5,191 bases of DNA, from contig QYQI01000149.1 of assembly GCA_007280825.1 (NCBI GenBank), positions 1 to 5,191 of the forward strand, read 5' to 3'. The stretch comes from Ignavibacteriales bacterium (lineage in GTDB: Bacteria; Bacteroidota; Ignavibacteria; Ignavibacteriales; Melioribacteraceae). The position numbers were made by a program, and so were the translations under genes. Below are positions 1 to 4,564 of this stretch, piece after piece. Each line of letters opens with the position of its first letter. Positions within the stretch are counted from its first letter, which is position 1. The notes under the pieces are model-generated. The model had not been told where the DNA came from. It saw only the letters and a program-made list of their open reading frames with translations, and made no database searches.

Positions 1-8
1 GATTAATA

Positions 9-1070
9 TCATTTGGAATACCATAATTTATGGTTTAATTTTATTATCAATCCTTTAACTATTCCTAATTCAAAACTAGCAGCTATTATTGGTAGAAAGA
101 AAAAGACAATAAAAAAATCTCTCATATTTTCCGCAATCCACAAAGATACTATAACCAAAATCAATACTATTGCCAATATCCAAAATAAATAATACACAAA
201 CGTAACAATTATTAAACTCAAGAAAAGCACAAAAGCCATTAATGGCAATAATATAAATAACCAGAATCGTTTTTTCCTGGGATTTAGGTAATAATCAACA
301 AATTTTGGTCCCCTTTCAAATGTATGTTTGATCTCACCTTTAATTGAAGTTCTTGATAAATAGGAAACTTTTATATCTGGATGTTTTAATATTTTTTTCT
401 TTTTAACAATATTCCATAGTAATTTTATGTCATCAGAAGCATACTTATTATTATCTTGGAAAGAAAGAAAGAGTTTTTTTTCACAAATAAAAATTGTTGT
501 TCCTTTTCGCATATTGTCAAAATTCTTTTTTGTAATATAAGTAGGAGTAATTTTTTCGCCAAAGTGAGAGGAATATAATTTTTTTCTGATCAACCAAAAA
601 AATCGATCAAAAACACTTCTATTAGGATCTGTTACTGCATTGCCTACTATTGGTTGATAGTTTAATTTGCTTGTTACTGTTAGAACATCTTTGTTTGCAA
701 TGCATCTTGAATCTGTGAATAACAAAAGATCATTTCTCGCGTTTTTTGCTCCAGTTTCTCTAGCTATTACTCGACCACCATTTTTTTCTAAATTTATTAT
801 TCTTAGTGTAACTTTTTTCTCTTTTGATTCTTTTTGTTTTTTTCTTATTTCCCTTAATGTTCCATCTGTTGATCCGTCGTTAACAACTATAATTTCATAG
901 TTCTGCATGGGGTAGTCTTGATTGATTAGTGCTCTTAAACAACCACTAATTGTTTTTTCCTCATTATAAACAGGGATTATTACAGAGATATTTTCATATT
1001 TCATTTTTTGCTCAAGTCTACTCGTATCATTATTAATGATGGATTCCCAGTTATATTTTTTCTTTATCAT
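9..1070 (-). CDS. Membrane-anchored family 2 glycosyltransferase
   Basis: The 353-aa product is a GT-A fold, family 2 glycosyltransferase, expected to move a sugar from a nucleotide-sugar donor to a glycan or lipid acceptor at the inner face of the membrane. Seen: the family N-terminal block ISVIIPVYNEEKTI at about residues 28-41, the VVNDGSTDGT nucleotide-binding block at 62-71, FTDSR at 118-122 in the place of the usual DxD metal site, and SDD at 212-214 in the place of the acceptor/catalytic acidic motif. Three hydrophobic segments near 270-293, 294-312 and 318-337 form a C-terminal membrane anchor. The start is fixed: an in-frame TAA lies 12 nt upstream, and the ATG overlaps the stop of the GT4 gene as ATGA, which implies translational coupling. 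M23 is a possible internal start with a weak GAG in front. Donor and acceptor cannot be read from the sequence. Confidence 0.93.
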   Translation of the reverse strand: MIKKKYNWESIINNDTSRLEQKMKYENISVIIPVYNEEKTISGCLRALINQDYPMQNYEIIVVNDGSTDGTLREIRKKQKESKEKKVTLRIINLEKNGGRVIARETGAKNARNDLLLFTDSRCIANKDVLTVTSKLNYQPIVGNAVTDPNRSVFDRFFWLIRKKLYSSHFGEKITPTYITKKNFDNMRKGTTIFICEKKLFLSFQDNNKYASDDIKLLWNIVKKKKILKHPDIKVSYLSRTSIKGEIKHTFERGPKFVDYYLNPRKKRFWLFILLPLMAFVLFLSLIIVTFVYYLFWILAIVLILVIVSLWIAENMRDFFIVFFFLPIIAASFELGIVKGLIIKLNHKLWYSK

Positions 1071-2125
1071 TGAAATTGATTAAATATATTAATATAGTTT
1101 ATCGTTAATTTCTCCCAATCAAATCTACTTTTAGAATATTTATATATTGATGATGAATCTAATTTCAAAACCTCGTTTAATTTTTCTTTATAGTTTTTTA
1201 TGAGTCCATTTTTAACTTCAATATTGATTAACATACCGTTTTTGTTTCGTTGCACCAAATCTTGTAATCCATCAACATTATGAGCTAAAATAGGTTTTCC
1301 ATATGAATTTGCTTCTAATCCTACTATTCCAAATCCTTCAACATCATTCTTTATAGGAATATTAGGCATTAATAAAACATCGGTCATATTTAATAATTCT
1401 GACTTTATAGATTCACTAACTTTTCCTAATACAAAGACTCTTTTTTCTAATTTTAGATTTTTTATTGTATCTAAAATTTCATTATAATCTGGTCCTTCGC
1501 CAGCAACTATATATAATAATTTTTTATCTAAATGTGGAAAAATATTCTTCAAAAAATATAAGACTCCTTTTCTTTTCACTAATCTACCGATCGTTAAAAG
1601 TATTATTTTATTTTTGAAGAATGAACTTGGTTTTTGAAGAAGGGAATAATTTTTTTTATTATTTTTAAATTCGTTGAACTCAATTCCGGGTGTTATTACT
1701 TCAATTTTGTTCAAATTAATGTTTCTTTTTATACATTCATTCTTCGAAGCTTGACTATTACAAACTATTTTGTCTGATAGATTTACTAATTTAGGGATTA
1801 TTAATTGATATAATTTATTTGGTCCAGTCAAGTCTAATCCATGAATTCTGATCACAACAATTTTTCTTCTAAATTTTAATATTGGATTACATATTGACAA
1901 TAACGCATCGCATAAATATATGATTTTTTCCTTAATAAAAAAAGATTTGATTATGACCTTTATTAGAAATAATACTGAATATCTATAACCAGTATTTATC
2001 AATAAAGTAATTTTTACTTTCTTAGATTTTTTTAAAAAACAATATGTATCGTAATTTGATTTTTCTAAACCTCCTATATTAGGTAACCAATTTCTGGCAA
2101 TAAAAAATAGTTTGATCTTTTTCAT
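1067..2125 (-). CDS. Family 4 (GT-B) glycosyltransferase
   Basis: The 352-aa product is a retaining GT-B glycosyltransferase of family GT4, a cytosolic enzyme that adds a sugar to a growing surface polysaccharide or glycolipid. Seen: a Gly-rich N-terminal acceptor-domain loop (NIGG, residues 16-19), IRIHG near 92-96, the linker strand ITPGIEFNEF near 144-153, the donor-domain opening LLTIGRLVKRKG (R181, K186), VAGEGPD near 207-213, and the diagnostic EX7E motif EGFGIVGLE (E263 and E271) followed by the usual GKPILA strand. Length is normal for the family. It overlaps the GT2 gene downstream and the 43-aa reading frame upstream, by 4 nt each. An in-frame TAA 12 nt upstream means the ATG at 2125 is the only ordinary start; no Shine-Dalgarno sequence precedes it, consistent with coupling. 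The sugar is not predictable. Confidence 0.94.
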   Translation of the reverse strand: MKKIKLFFIARNWLPNIGGLEKSNYDTYCFLKKSKKVKITLLINTGYRYSVLFLIKVIIKSFFIKEKIIYLCDALLSICNPILKFRRKIVVIRIHGLDLTGPNKLYQLIIPKLVNLSDKIVCNSQASKNECIKRNINLNKIEVITPGIEFNEFKNNKKNYSLLQKPSSFFKNKIILLTIGRLVKRKGVLYFLKNIFPHLDKKLLYIVAGEGPDYNEILDTIKNLKLEKRVFVLGKVSESIKSELLNMTDVLLMPNIPIKNDVEGFGIVGLEANSYGKPILAHNVDGLQDLVQRNKNGMLINIEVKNGLIKNYKEKLNEVLKLDSSSIYKYSKSRFDWEKLTINYINIFNQFQ

Positions 2126-2253
2126 ATAAAATATTTACTTAATTTTTGCCTTAATTTGTTCGAGGAGTTTGCGATTAAAACCGGTAAGGTTGGCGCTAAA
2201 ATTATTAAAAGGGAAATAATAATTTTCAACAATCTAAATTTATCGGTAAACAT
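2122..2253 (-). CDS. Small putative single-span membrane peptide (43 aa)
   Basis: A 43-codon frame begins MFTDKFRLLK, continues with a hydrophobic stretch of about 20 residues (IIISLLIILAPTLPVLIA, residues 11-28) and ends with a basic tail (KLRQKLSKYFI). This is the layout of a one-span membrane peptide with charged flanks. Its TGA overlaps the ATG of the GT4 gene as ATGA, the same junction that joins GT4 to GT2, which is the main argument that it is translated. A weak AGAG lies about 7 nt before the ATG. I recognise no family. It could instead be the surviving C-terminal end of a larger membrane protein: the frame stays open upstream for nine codons without a start until a TAA near the 52-bp repeat. 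The hydrophobic run could also be chance in AT-rich DNA. Confidence 0.45.
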   Translation of the reverse strand: MFTDKFRLLKIIISLLIILAPTLPVLIANSSNKLRQKLSKYFI

Positions 2254-2281
2254 TATTTTTTCTCTAACTTCATTTTCATTG

Positions 2282-2333
2282 AATTTTTAATTTGTTGCGG
2301 GCGGGCCTAACTTCTTGTGGTAATGATAGCATA
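2282..2333 (-). repeat. 52-bp dispersed repeat, copy 1 (possible promoter region)
   Basis: This segment matches 3774-3825 at 50 of 52 positions without gaps (differences at 2289 and 2306). Its core is GC-rich (GCGGGCGGGCC on the plus strand) in an otherwise very AT-rich spacer. Read on the minus strand, it begins with TGCTATCAT, which fits an extended -10 box (TGn plus TATCAT, positions 2323-2331). This copy ends about 28 bp before the 43-aa frame that opens the glycosyltransferase operon, so it could supply that operon's promoter and 5' leader. The upstream -35 is poor (TTGATT at 2348-2353, 19-nt spacing). Confidence 0.8.
2323..2331 (-). promoter_or_regulatory. Candidate extended -10 promoter for the glycosyltransferase operon
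   Basis: On the minus strand TGC precedes TATCAT, giving the TGnTATnnT pattern of an extended -10 box, inside 52-bp repeat copy 1. A start near 2316 would give a leader of about 60 nt to the 43-aa frame. The -35 region is weak. The identical box in the second copy (3815-3823) supports conservation of the element but not promoter activity itself. Confidence 0.3.
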
Positions 2334-2373
2334 TGACAAGTATGTAGAATCAACTAAATTAACCTAATTACCT

Positions 2374-2394
2374 AATTGATCTAATTGACCTAAT
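2374..2394 (+). repeat. Left arm of 21-bp inverted repeat framing the four-helix-bundle gene
   Basis: These 21 bases are the exact reverse complement of 2842-2862. The two arms enclose the S23-like gene and the remnant of its 5' end. The arm is built from about 9-bp units of the type CTAATTGAY, and looser copies (for example CCTAATTACCTAATT) run to its left from about 2361. Confidence 0.85.
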
Positions 2395-2434
2395 CAAGCT
2401 CCAATATCCAAATCCCAATTGAAACATTGGTCAT
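2390..2434 (-). pseudogene. Remnant of a second four-helix-bundle gene start
   Basis: Just after the four-helix-bundle gene, the minus strand again shows an ATG in a context matching that gene's own start: 2426-2442 equals 2815-2831 at 16 of 17 positions, covering the start codon and the bases before it. Translation gives MTNVSIGIWILELD and a TAG, against MTNTQIPIYNLEE for the intact gene, so the first 13 residues align recognisably before the frame closes. The simplest reading is a tandem second copy that has lost all but its 5' end, or a dispersed repeat derived from such gene starts. It is not expected to be functional. Confidence 0.5.
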
Positions 2435-2463
2435 TATTTAGAAATTAGATCAATTTGTTAGTT

Positions 2464-2823
2464 CTATCTCACTTTCTGATAAATCTTATTGAAGATTAAA
2501 TTTAATTCTTTTGCTTCTTGCCAAAGTATAGTAGCTTCATTTTTTAATTCCGGATTAGCAATAACAATCATTCTTAAAAAATGTTTTGACTCTCGGCACT
2601 CTTTTTTGACAATTCCAATTTTATGTTTAAAATCTAGTTTGCTTTCTGCATCATCCGCTTCACAATAATTCGCACCTACACTTGTACTACATCTAATTAA
2701 TTGAATAATTAAAGGCTTATTGATTAAATCCTGTGGAATCTTTTTACAAAATCTTATTATTGCCTCTCCAAATTTAGCTGTTCTTTCTTCAAGATTGTAT
2801 ATTGGAATTTGAGTATTGGTCAT
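2464..2823 (-). CDS. Four-helix-bundle protein (S23/IVP-like)
   Basis: The 119-aa product belongs to the four-helix-bundle family first found in intervening sequences of bacterial 23S rRNA genes (S23/IVP), related in fold to the Avd accessory protein of diversity-generating retroelements. Seen: nearly all-helical composition with the family signature around residues 39-85, notably LIRCSTSVGANYCEA (positions 42-56), the DFKHKIGIVKKECRES segment (64-79) with its conserved acidic and basic residues, and the W-x-E-A-x-E-L end helix near 101-107. Length is typical. An in-frame TAA 6 nt upstream fixes the ATG; no Shine-Dalgarno is visible. It stands alone, not inside an rRNA gene, and is enclosed by a 21-bp inverted repeat. 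The cellular function of solitary members is unknown; a nucleic-acid-binding role is only an analogy. Confidence 0.94.
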   Translation of the reverse strand: MTNTQIPIYNLEERTAKFGEAIIRFCKKIPQDLINKPLIIQLIRCSTSVGANYCEADDAESKLDFKHKIGIVKKECRESKHFLRMIVIANPELKNEATILWQEAKELNLIFNKIYQKVR

Positions 2824-2841
2824 TTTTTAGATCAATTAATA

Positions 2842-2862
2842 ATTAGGTCAATTAGATCAATT
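2842..2862 (-). repeat. Right arm of 21-bp inverted repeat framing the four-helix-bundle gene
   Basis: Exact reverse complement of 2374-2394. It lies upstream of the gene, partly overlapping the candidate -10 box at 2851-2856. A separate 14-bp direct repeat, AATTAGATCAATTT, occurs at 2443-2456 and again at 2850-2863, so both direct and inverted copies of the same short unit flank the gene. Confidence 0.85.
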
Positions 2863-2880
2863 TTATGCCATACCTGTCAA
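2851..2880 (-). promoter_or_regulatory. Promoter of the four-helix-bundle gene
   Basis: On the minus strand a perfect TTGACA (2875-2880) is followed after 18 nt by TCTAAT (2851-2856, five of six consensus bases). Transcription would begin near 2844 and give a leader of about 20 nt. The -35 box is the terminal hexamer of the 67-bp repeat at 2875-2941. Confidence 0.5.
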
Positions 2881-2941
2881 TCGCTTATAAGCGACAAAAT
2901 AGGCAGATTGGATTGTTATGATAGGGAATTTTCTTCGATAT
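2875..2941 (-). repeat. 67-bp dispersed repeat, copy A
   Basis: Aligns without gaps to 3681-3747 at 50 of 67 positions, with the best conserved blocks at the two ends (TCGATAT at one end, TGTCAATCGCTTATA at the other) and a diverged middle. It contains the perfect 14-bp palindrome TCGCTTATAAGCGA (2881-2894). The minus-strand downstream end is TTGACA, the -35 box of the four-helix-bundle gene. Confidence 0.75.
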
Positions 2942-2967
2942 GCCAAAAATTAACTTGACTTAAGATA

Positions 2968-3054
2968 ATAACAAATCACAAATAATAAATGTCAATTGAA
3001 CATCAAATATCGAATAACCAATGTTTTAAACATTAAATATTTGTAATTTGTTAT
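2968..3054. repeat. AT-rich inverted repeat (potential long hairpin)
   Basis: The arm at 2968-2983 is complementary to 3039-3054 at 15 of 16 positions, and weaker pairing continues inward for about nine more bases. Inside lies a short palindrome, AATGTTTTAAACATT (3020-3034). The segment carries stops in most frames and looks like interspersed repeat material. The only reading frame through it (minus strand, 2992-3186) has no credible protein character. Confidence 0.55.
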
Positions 3055-3078
3055 CTGCCTGCCGGGCAGGGGCGGGGA
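3055..3078. repeat. GC-rich palindromic element
   Basis: CTGCCTGCCGGGCAGG at 3055-3070, with the perfect six-pair palindrome CCTGCC/GGCAGG around a central G (3058-3070), is followed by GGCGGGG. GC-rich palindromes of this kind are scattered through many Patescibacteria genomes (my recollection). It stands out sharply from the surrounding 25-30% GC spacer and has no T-run after it on either strand, so I do not call it a terminator. Confidence 0.5.
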
Positions 3079-3102
3079 ATGACAGGAAGAGCTATTTTTC
3101 TG

Positions 3103-3131
3103 TTGACAAGAATATTCAATAATGTTAAACT
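3103..3131 (+). promoter_or_regulatory. Strong candidate promoter for a plus-strand small RNA
   Basis: A perfect TTGACA (3103-3108), a 17-nt spacer and TAAACT (3126-3131, four of six consensus bases) preceded by TGT, i.e. an extended -10. It predicts a transcription start near 3136-3139, exactly where the long-stem RNA structure begins. No protein gene lies downstream on this strand. Confidence 0.6.
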
Positions 3132-3135
3132 TCAA

Positions 3136-3210
3136 ATTGGATCGGGTTGGGTGTCGAACCGACGTAATCAATCGGCGCTTAAACACTCACCAAAACTCGG
3201 TCCATTTTTT
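3136..3210 (+). ncRNA. Putative structured small RNA of about 70 nt with its own terminator
   Basis: The predicted transcript folds on itself. Bases 3138-3148 pair with 3194-3204 in an unbroken 11-bp closing stem, including two G-U pairs (3142/3200 and 3145/3197) that would be A-C mismatches on the other strand, so the plus strand is the folding strand. Inside, GGGTGT (3149-3154) can pair with ACACTC (3183-3188), and CCGA (3159-3162) with TCGG (3172-3175) around a 9-nt loop; an alternative is GTCG/CGAC at 3153-3163. Six T residues (3205-3210) follow the closing stem at once, as in an intrinsic terminator. A matching promoter ends 5-8 nt before the stem. The T-run overlaps the TAA of the convergent 146-aa gene. 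I could not match it to a known RNA family; tRNA was considered and rejected. Targets or function are unknown. Confidence 0.55.
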
Positions 3211-3649
3211 ATGGGAGCAAAACCTTCAATATTTCGCTGTTTCTGATAAATCCTGATTTTGTAGATTTTTTGAAAAATTTATAAGCTATTTTATGGGCTT
3301 TTGATTTTTTACCTATTAAAGAGAATCTAATTTGACTTTTTTTTACAAAAATTCTTAGTTTAGGTGAAAATCTCGTAACATAATTTAATATGTTGTTATT
3401 ATGTCCGGGATACTCAATGTCAATAACATAAATATTATTTTTATTAAAAGACTTTTTTATTAATAAGCAAATTAATAATGAAAAAGTTTGTATGACAAAT
3501 AGTCTTGGTTTTCCGGCTCTACGAAAAAGTAGTTGAATCAATCTTTTGTCTTTAGCTTTTATAAGGACATTATTTCCTAAGGAGTCTCCTACGGAAGTAT
3601 TGACTGAAGTATATTCTGTTCTTCCTGACTGATCAATTTCAATCTTCAT
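3209..3649 (-). CDS. Conserved hypothetical protein, 146 aa
   Basis: I do not recognise a named family, though the opening MKIEIDQSGR, the central GKPRLFV (residues 47-53), VIDIEYPGH (75-83) and the late IGKKSKAHKIAY (112-123) resemble uncharacterised proteins I associate with Patescibacteria. Seen: a mixed alpha/beta pattern, a very basic C-terminal half, a hydrophobic helix-like stretch at 51-64, and buried acidic residues in strand-like contexts (D6, D77, E79). Acidic residues on beta-strands plus the overall order would fit an RNase H-like fold, but that is conjecture. No signal peptide. No Shine-Dalgarno precedes the ATG; a -35/-10 pair ends 8 nt before it, so the message is probably leaderless. 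The gene is alone, and its stop overlaps the U-run of the plus-strand small RNA. Confidence 0.85.
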   Translation of the reverse strand: MKIEIDQSGRTEYTSVNTSVGDSLGNNVLIKAKDKRLIQLLFRRAGKPRLFVIQTFSLLICLLIKKSFNKNNIYVIDIEYPGHNNNILNYVTRFSPKLRIFVKKSQIRFSLIGKKSKAHKIAYKFFKKSTKSGFIRNSEILKVLLP

Positions 3650-3657
3650 ATAAATTA

Positions 3658-3686
3658 ATAATATTGAAGTGTTGTTCTTTTGTCAG
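3658..3686 (-). promoter_or_regulatory. Promoter of the 146-aa gene, predicted leaderless
   Basis: On the minus strand CTGACA (3681-3686), a 17-nt spacer and TATTAT (3658-3663) each match the sigma-70-type consensus at five of six positions. Only 8 nt separate the -10 box from the ATG at 3649, so transcription should begin at or next to the start codon. The -35 box is the terminal hexamer of the 67-bp repeat copy B. Confidence 0.65.
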
Positions 3687-3747
3687 TCGCTTATATGCTA
3701 CAAAACATATAGTTTAGCTTGCCAGAATAGGAGATTTTGTTCGATAT
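3681..3747 (-). repeat. 67-bp dispersed repeat, copy B
   Basis: Same length and orientation as 2875-2941, ungapped, 50 of 67 identical. The palindrome of copy A is broken here (GTCGCTTATATGCTAC), but a different pairing, TATATG with CATATA around CTACAAAA, is available. It ends in the -35 box of the 146-aa gene. Confidence 0.75.
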
Positions 3748-3773
3748 ACATAAAGTAAACCTTCTGAAAGATA

Positions 3774-3825
3774 AATTTTTGATTTGTTGCGGGCGGGTCT
3801 AACTTCTTGTGGTAATGATAGCATA
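3774..3825 (-). repeat. 52-bp dispersed repeat, copy 2
   Basis: Second copy of the element at 2282-2333, 50 of 52 identical, in the same orientation and again upstream of a minus-strand gene, here about 125 bp before the 146-aa start with the 67-bp repeat in between. The extended -10-like TGCTATCAT (3815-3823) is fully preserved. Identity is far higher than for the 67-bp repeat, so this family is more recently copied or more constrained. Confidence 0.8.
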
Positions 3826-3848
3826 AAGAGGGGGTGGCAAATTTAATC

Positions 3849-3879
3849 TTGACTTATTTATAACATTATGATGTATAAT
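3849..3879 (+). promoter_or_regulatory. Candidate plus-strand promoter facing the NYN gene's 3' end
   Basis: TTGACT (3849-3854, five of six) and a consensus TATAAT (3874-3879) are separated by 19 nt, longer than the ideal 17. Transcription would start near 3886, only a few bases before a GC-rich hairpin with a U-run, so the product would be about 35 nt. Confidence 0.4.
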
Positions 3880-3891
3880 GTACATAACTTG

Positions 3892-3921
3892 CCCGACATG
3901 CTTGCATGCCGGGTCTTTTTT
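3892..3921 (+). terminator. Intrinsic terminator-like hairpin, plus strand
   Basis: CCCGACATG (3892-3900) pairs with CATGCCGGG (3905-3913) in a 9-pair stem with one A/C mismatch, capped by CTTG and followed by TC and six T residues (3916-3921). The T-run overlaps the TAA of the convergent NYN gene. On the minus strand the stem is complete through a G-U pair but lacks a U-run, so termination of the NYN transcript here would not be canonical. It may be a member of the GC-rich palindrome class. Confidence 0.6.
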
Positions 3922-4513
3922 AATAACAACTTCTTTTTACCTTTGCTTTATCTAGTTTTAGATAAATGGGTTTTTTTCTTATTTTATTAAACTTAATGAT
4001 TTTATCAGTAAACTTCATCACAAAAGTTTTATAAAAAAGGAGCGCTTTGAACATTATTTTGTTTTCCATACACAACACCGCCGTTTTAATCCCCAAACGA
4101 TTAGGTATTTTTAGGGCTTCCATGAAGTCTGCGTCCCCCGTAAGGAGAAATACTTCTTGATATTTTTTGAGATGAGCAAAATCAACAATATCAACCGACA
4201 GCTTTACATCAACCTCTTTTTCTTTTCCGCTGGTTGGCGAGCGATAGCCTTTAAAGAATGACAACCCAGGCAAAGATTTTACACTACGATAAAAATAATA
4301 TTCATTTTTTAGATACAGTTTTTCCTTGTTTATTGGGTGTTTTGGTCGATGTGAATAAGAAGCATAAAAATAAATATGATCAAAGCTCACATGAAGTTTA
4401 CTTTCAATTTGCTTAAGAAAGTAAGGGAAATACAGATATTCAGAAGGACCAAAAAGCTCATATTGAGAAGCATATAAATTAGTTCCATCAATAAAAAGAA
4501 CAGCTTTGTCCAT
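3920..4513 (-). CDS. NYN-domain (PIN-like, LabA/DUF88 type) putative nuclease
   Basis: The 197-aa product carries an NYN domain, a PIN-like fold whose members are metal-dependent ribonucleases or RNA-processing proteins. Seen: VLFIDGTNLY at residues 5-14 (D9 and the NYN-typical GTN), KEKEVDVKLSVDIVDFA at 97-113 (D102 and D108), LLTGDADFMEAL at 123-134 (D127 and D129), and the following GIKTAVLCM strand (141-149). The acidic cluster expected for metal binding is complete. The last 40 residues are rich in lysine and aromatic residues and could bind nucleic acid. An in-frame TGA 9 nt upstream fixes the ATG. There is no Shine-Dalgarno, and the -10 box lies 8 nt before the ATG, so the mRNA is likely leaderless. 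The gene is monocistronic: a terminator stands directly upstream. The substrate is unknown. Confidence 0.91.
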   Translation of the reverse strand: MDKAVLFIDGTNLYASQYELFGPSEYLYFPYFLKQIESKLHVSFDHIYFYASYSHRPKHPINKEKLYLKNEYYFYRSVKSLPGLSFFKGYRSPTSGKEKEVDVKLSVDIVDFAHLKKYQEVFLLTGDADFMEALKIPNRLGIKTAVLCMENKIMFKALLFYKTFVMKFTDKIIKFNKIRKKPIYLKLDKAKVKRSCY

Positions 4514-4521
4514 ATGTAATC

Positions 4522-4530
4522 AGTATAACA
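4522..4530 (-). promoter_or_regulatory. Extended -10 promoter of the NYN gene
   Basis: On the minus strand TGT precedes TATACT (4522-4527), five of six consensus bases with the TGn extension. Eight nt separate it from the ATG at 4513. No good -35 lies 16-18 nt upstream, because that space is taken by the stem of the terminator at 4530-4564. Confidence 0.55.
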
Positions 4531-4564
4531 AAAAAAACCTCGTCGGGCTTGCGCATGGACGAGG
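4530..4564 (-). terminator. Intrinsic terminator, minus strand
   Basis: On the minus strand CCTCGTC (4558-4564) pairs with GACGAGG (4538-4544), a perfect 7-bp GC-rich stem around a 13-nt loop, followed at once by eight T residues (4530-4537). It should end transcripts arriving from the DUF4143 gene, whose stop codon is about 217 bp upstream. The U-run directly adjoins the extended -10 box of the NYN gene, so one short segment ends one unit and starts the next. Confidence 0.8.

Noticed and set aside
667..900. 77-aa plus-strand reading frame
   Set aside because: It is wholly antisense to the conserved core of the GT2 gene.
2305..2311. Integron attC site (GCCTAAC here, GTCTAAC at 3797-3803, GTTGGGT at 3147-3153 resemble core sites)
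   Set aside because: No matching inverted core site or imperfect stem lies within the 60-140 bp expected, and there is no integrase or cassette layout.
2992..3186. 64-aa minus-strand reading frame
   Set aside because: It crosses the GC palindrome, the AT-rich inverted repeat and the small RNA, has no promoter or ribosome site, and no protein-like composition.
3138..3204. A tRNA gene on the minus strand (TTCGACA T-loop-like and GAGTGTTTAAG D-arm-like strings, complementary ends)
   Set aside because: The interior is about ten bases too short for D, anticodon and T arms, the T stem does not pair around TTCGACA, position 33 would not be U, and the closing stem has two A-C mismatches on that strand. 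The plus strand pairs fully and has a promoter and U-run.
2282..3825. CRISPR array or transposon ends
   Set aside because: Each repeat family has only two copies, spaced 800-1500 bp apart with unrelated spacers, and no cas or transposase-like frame is present.
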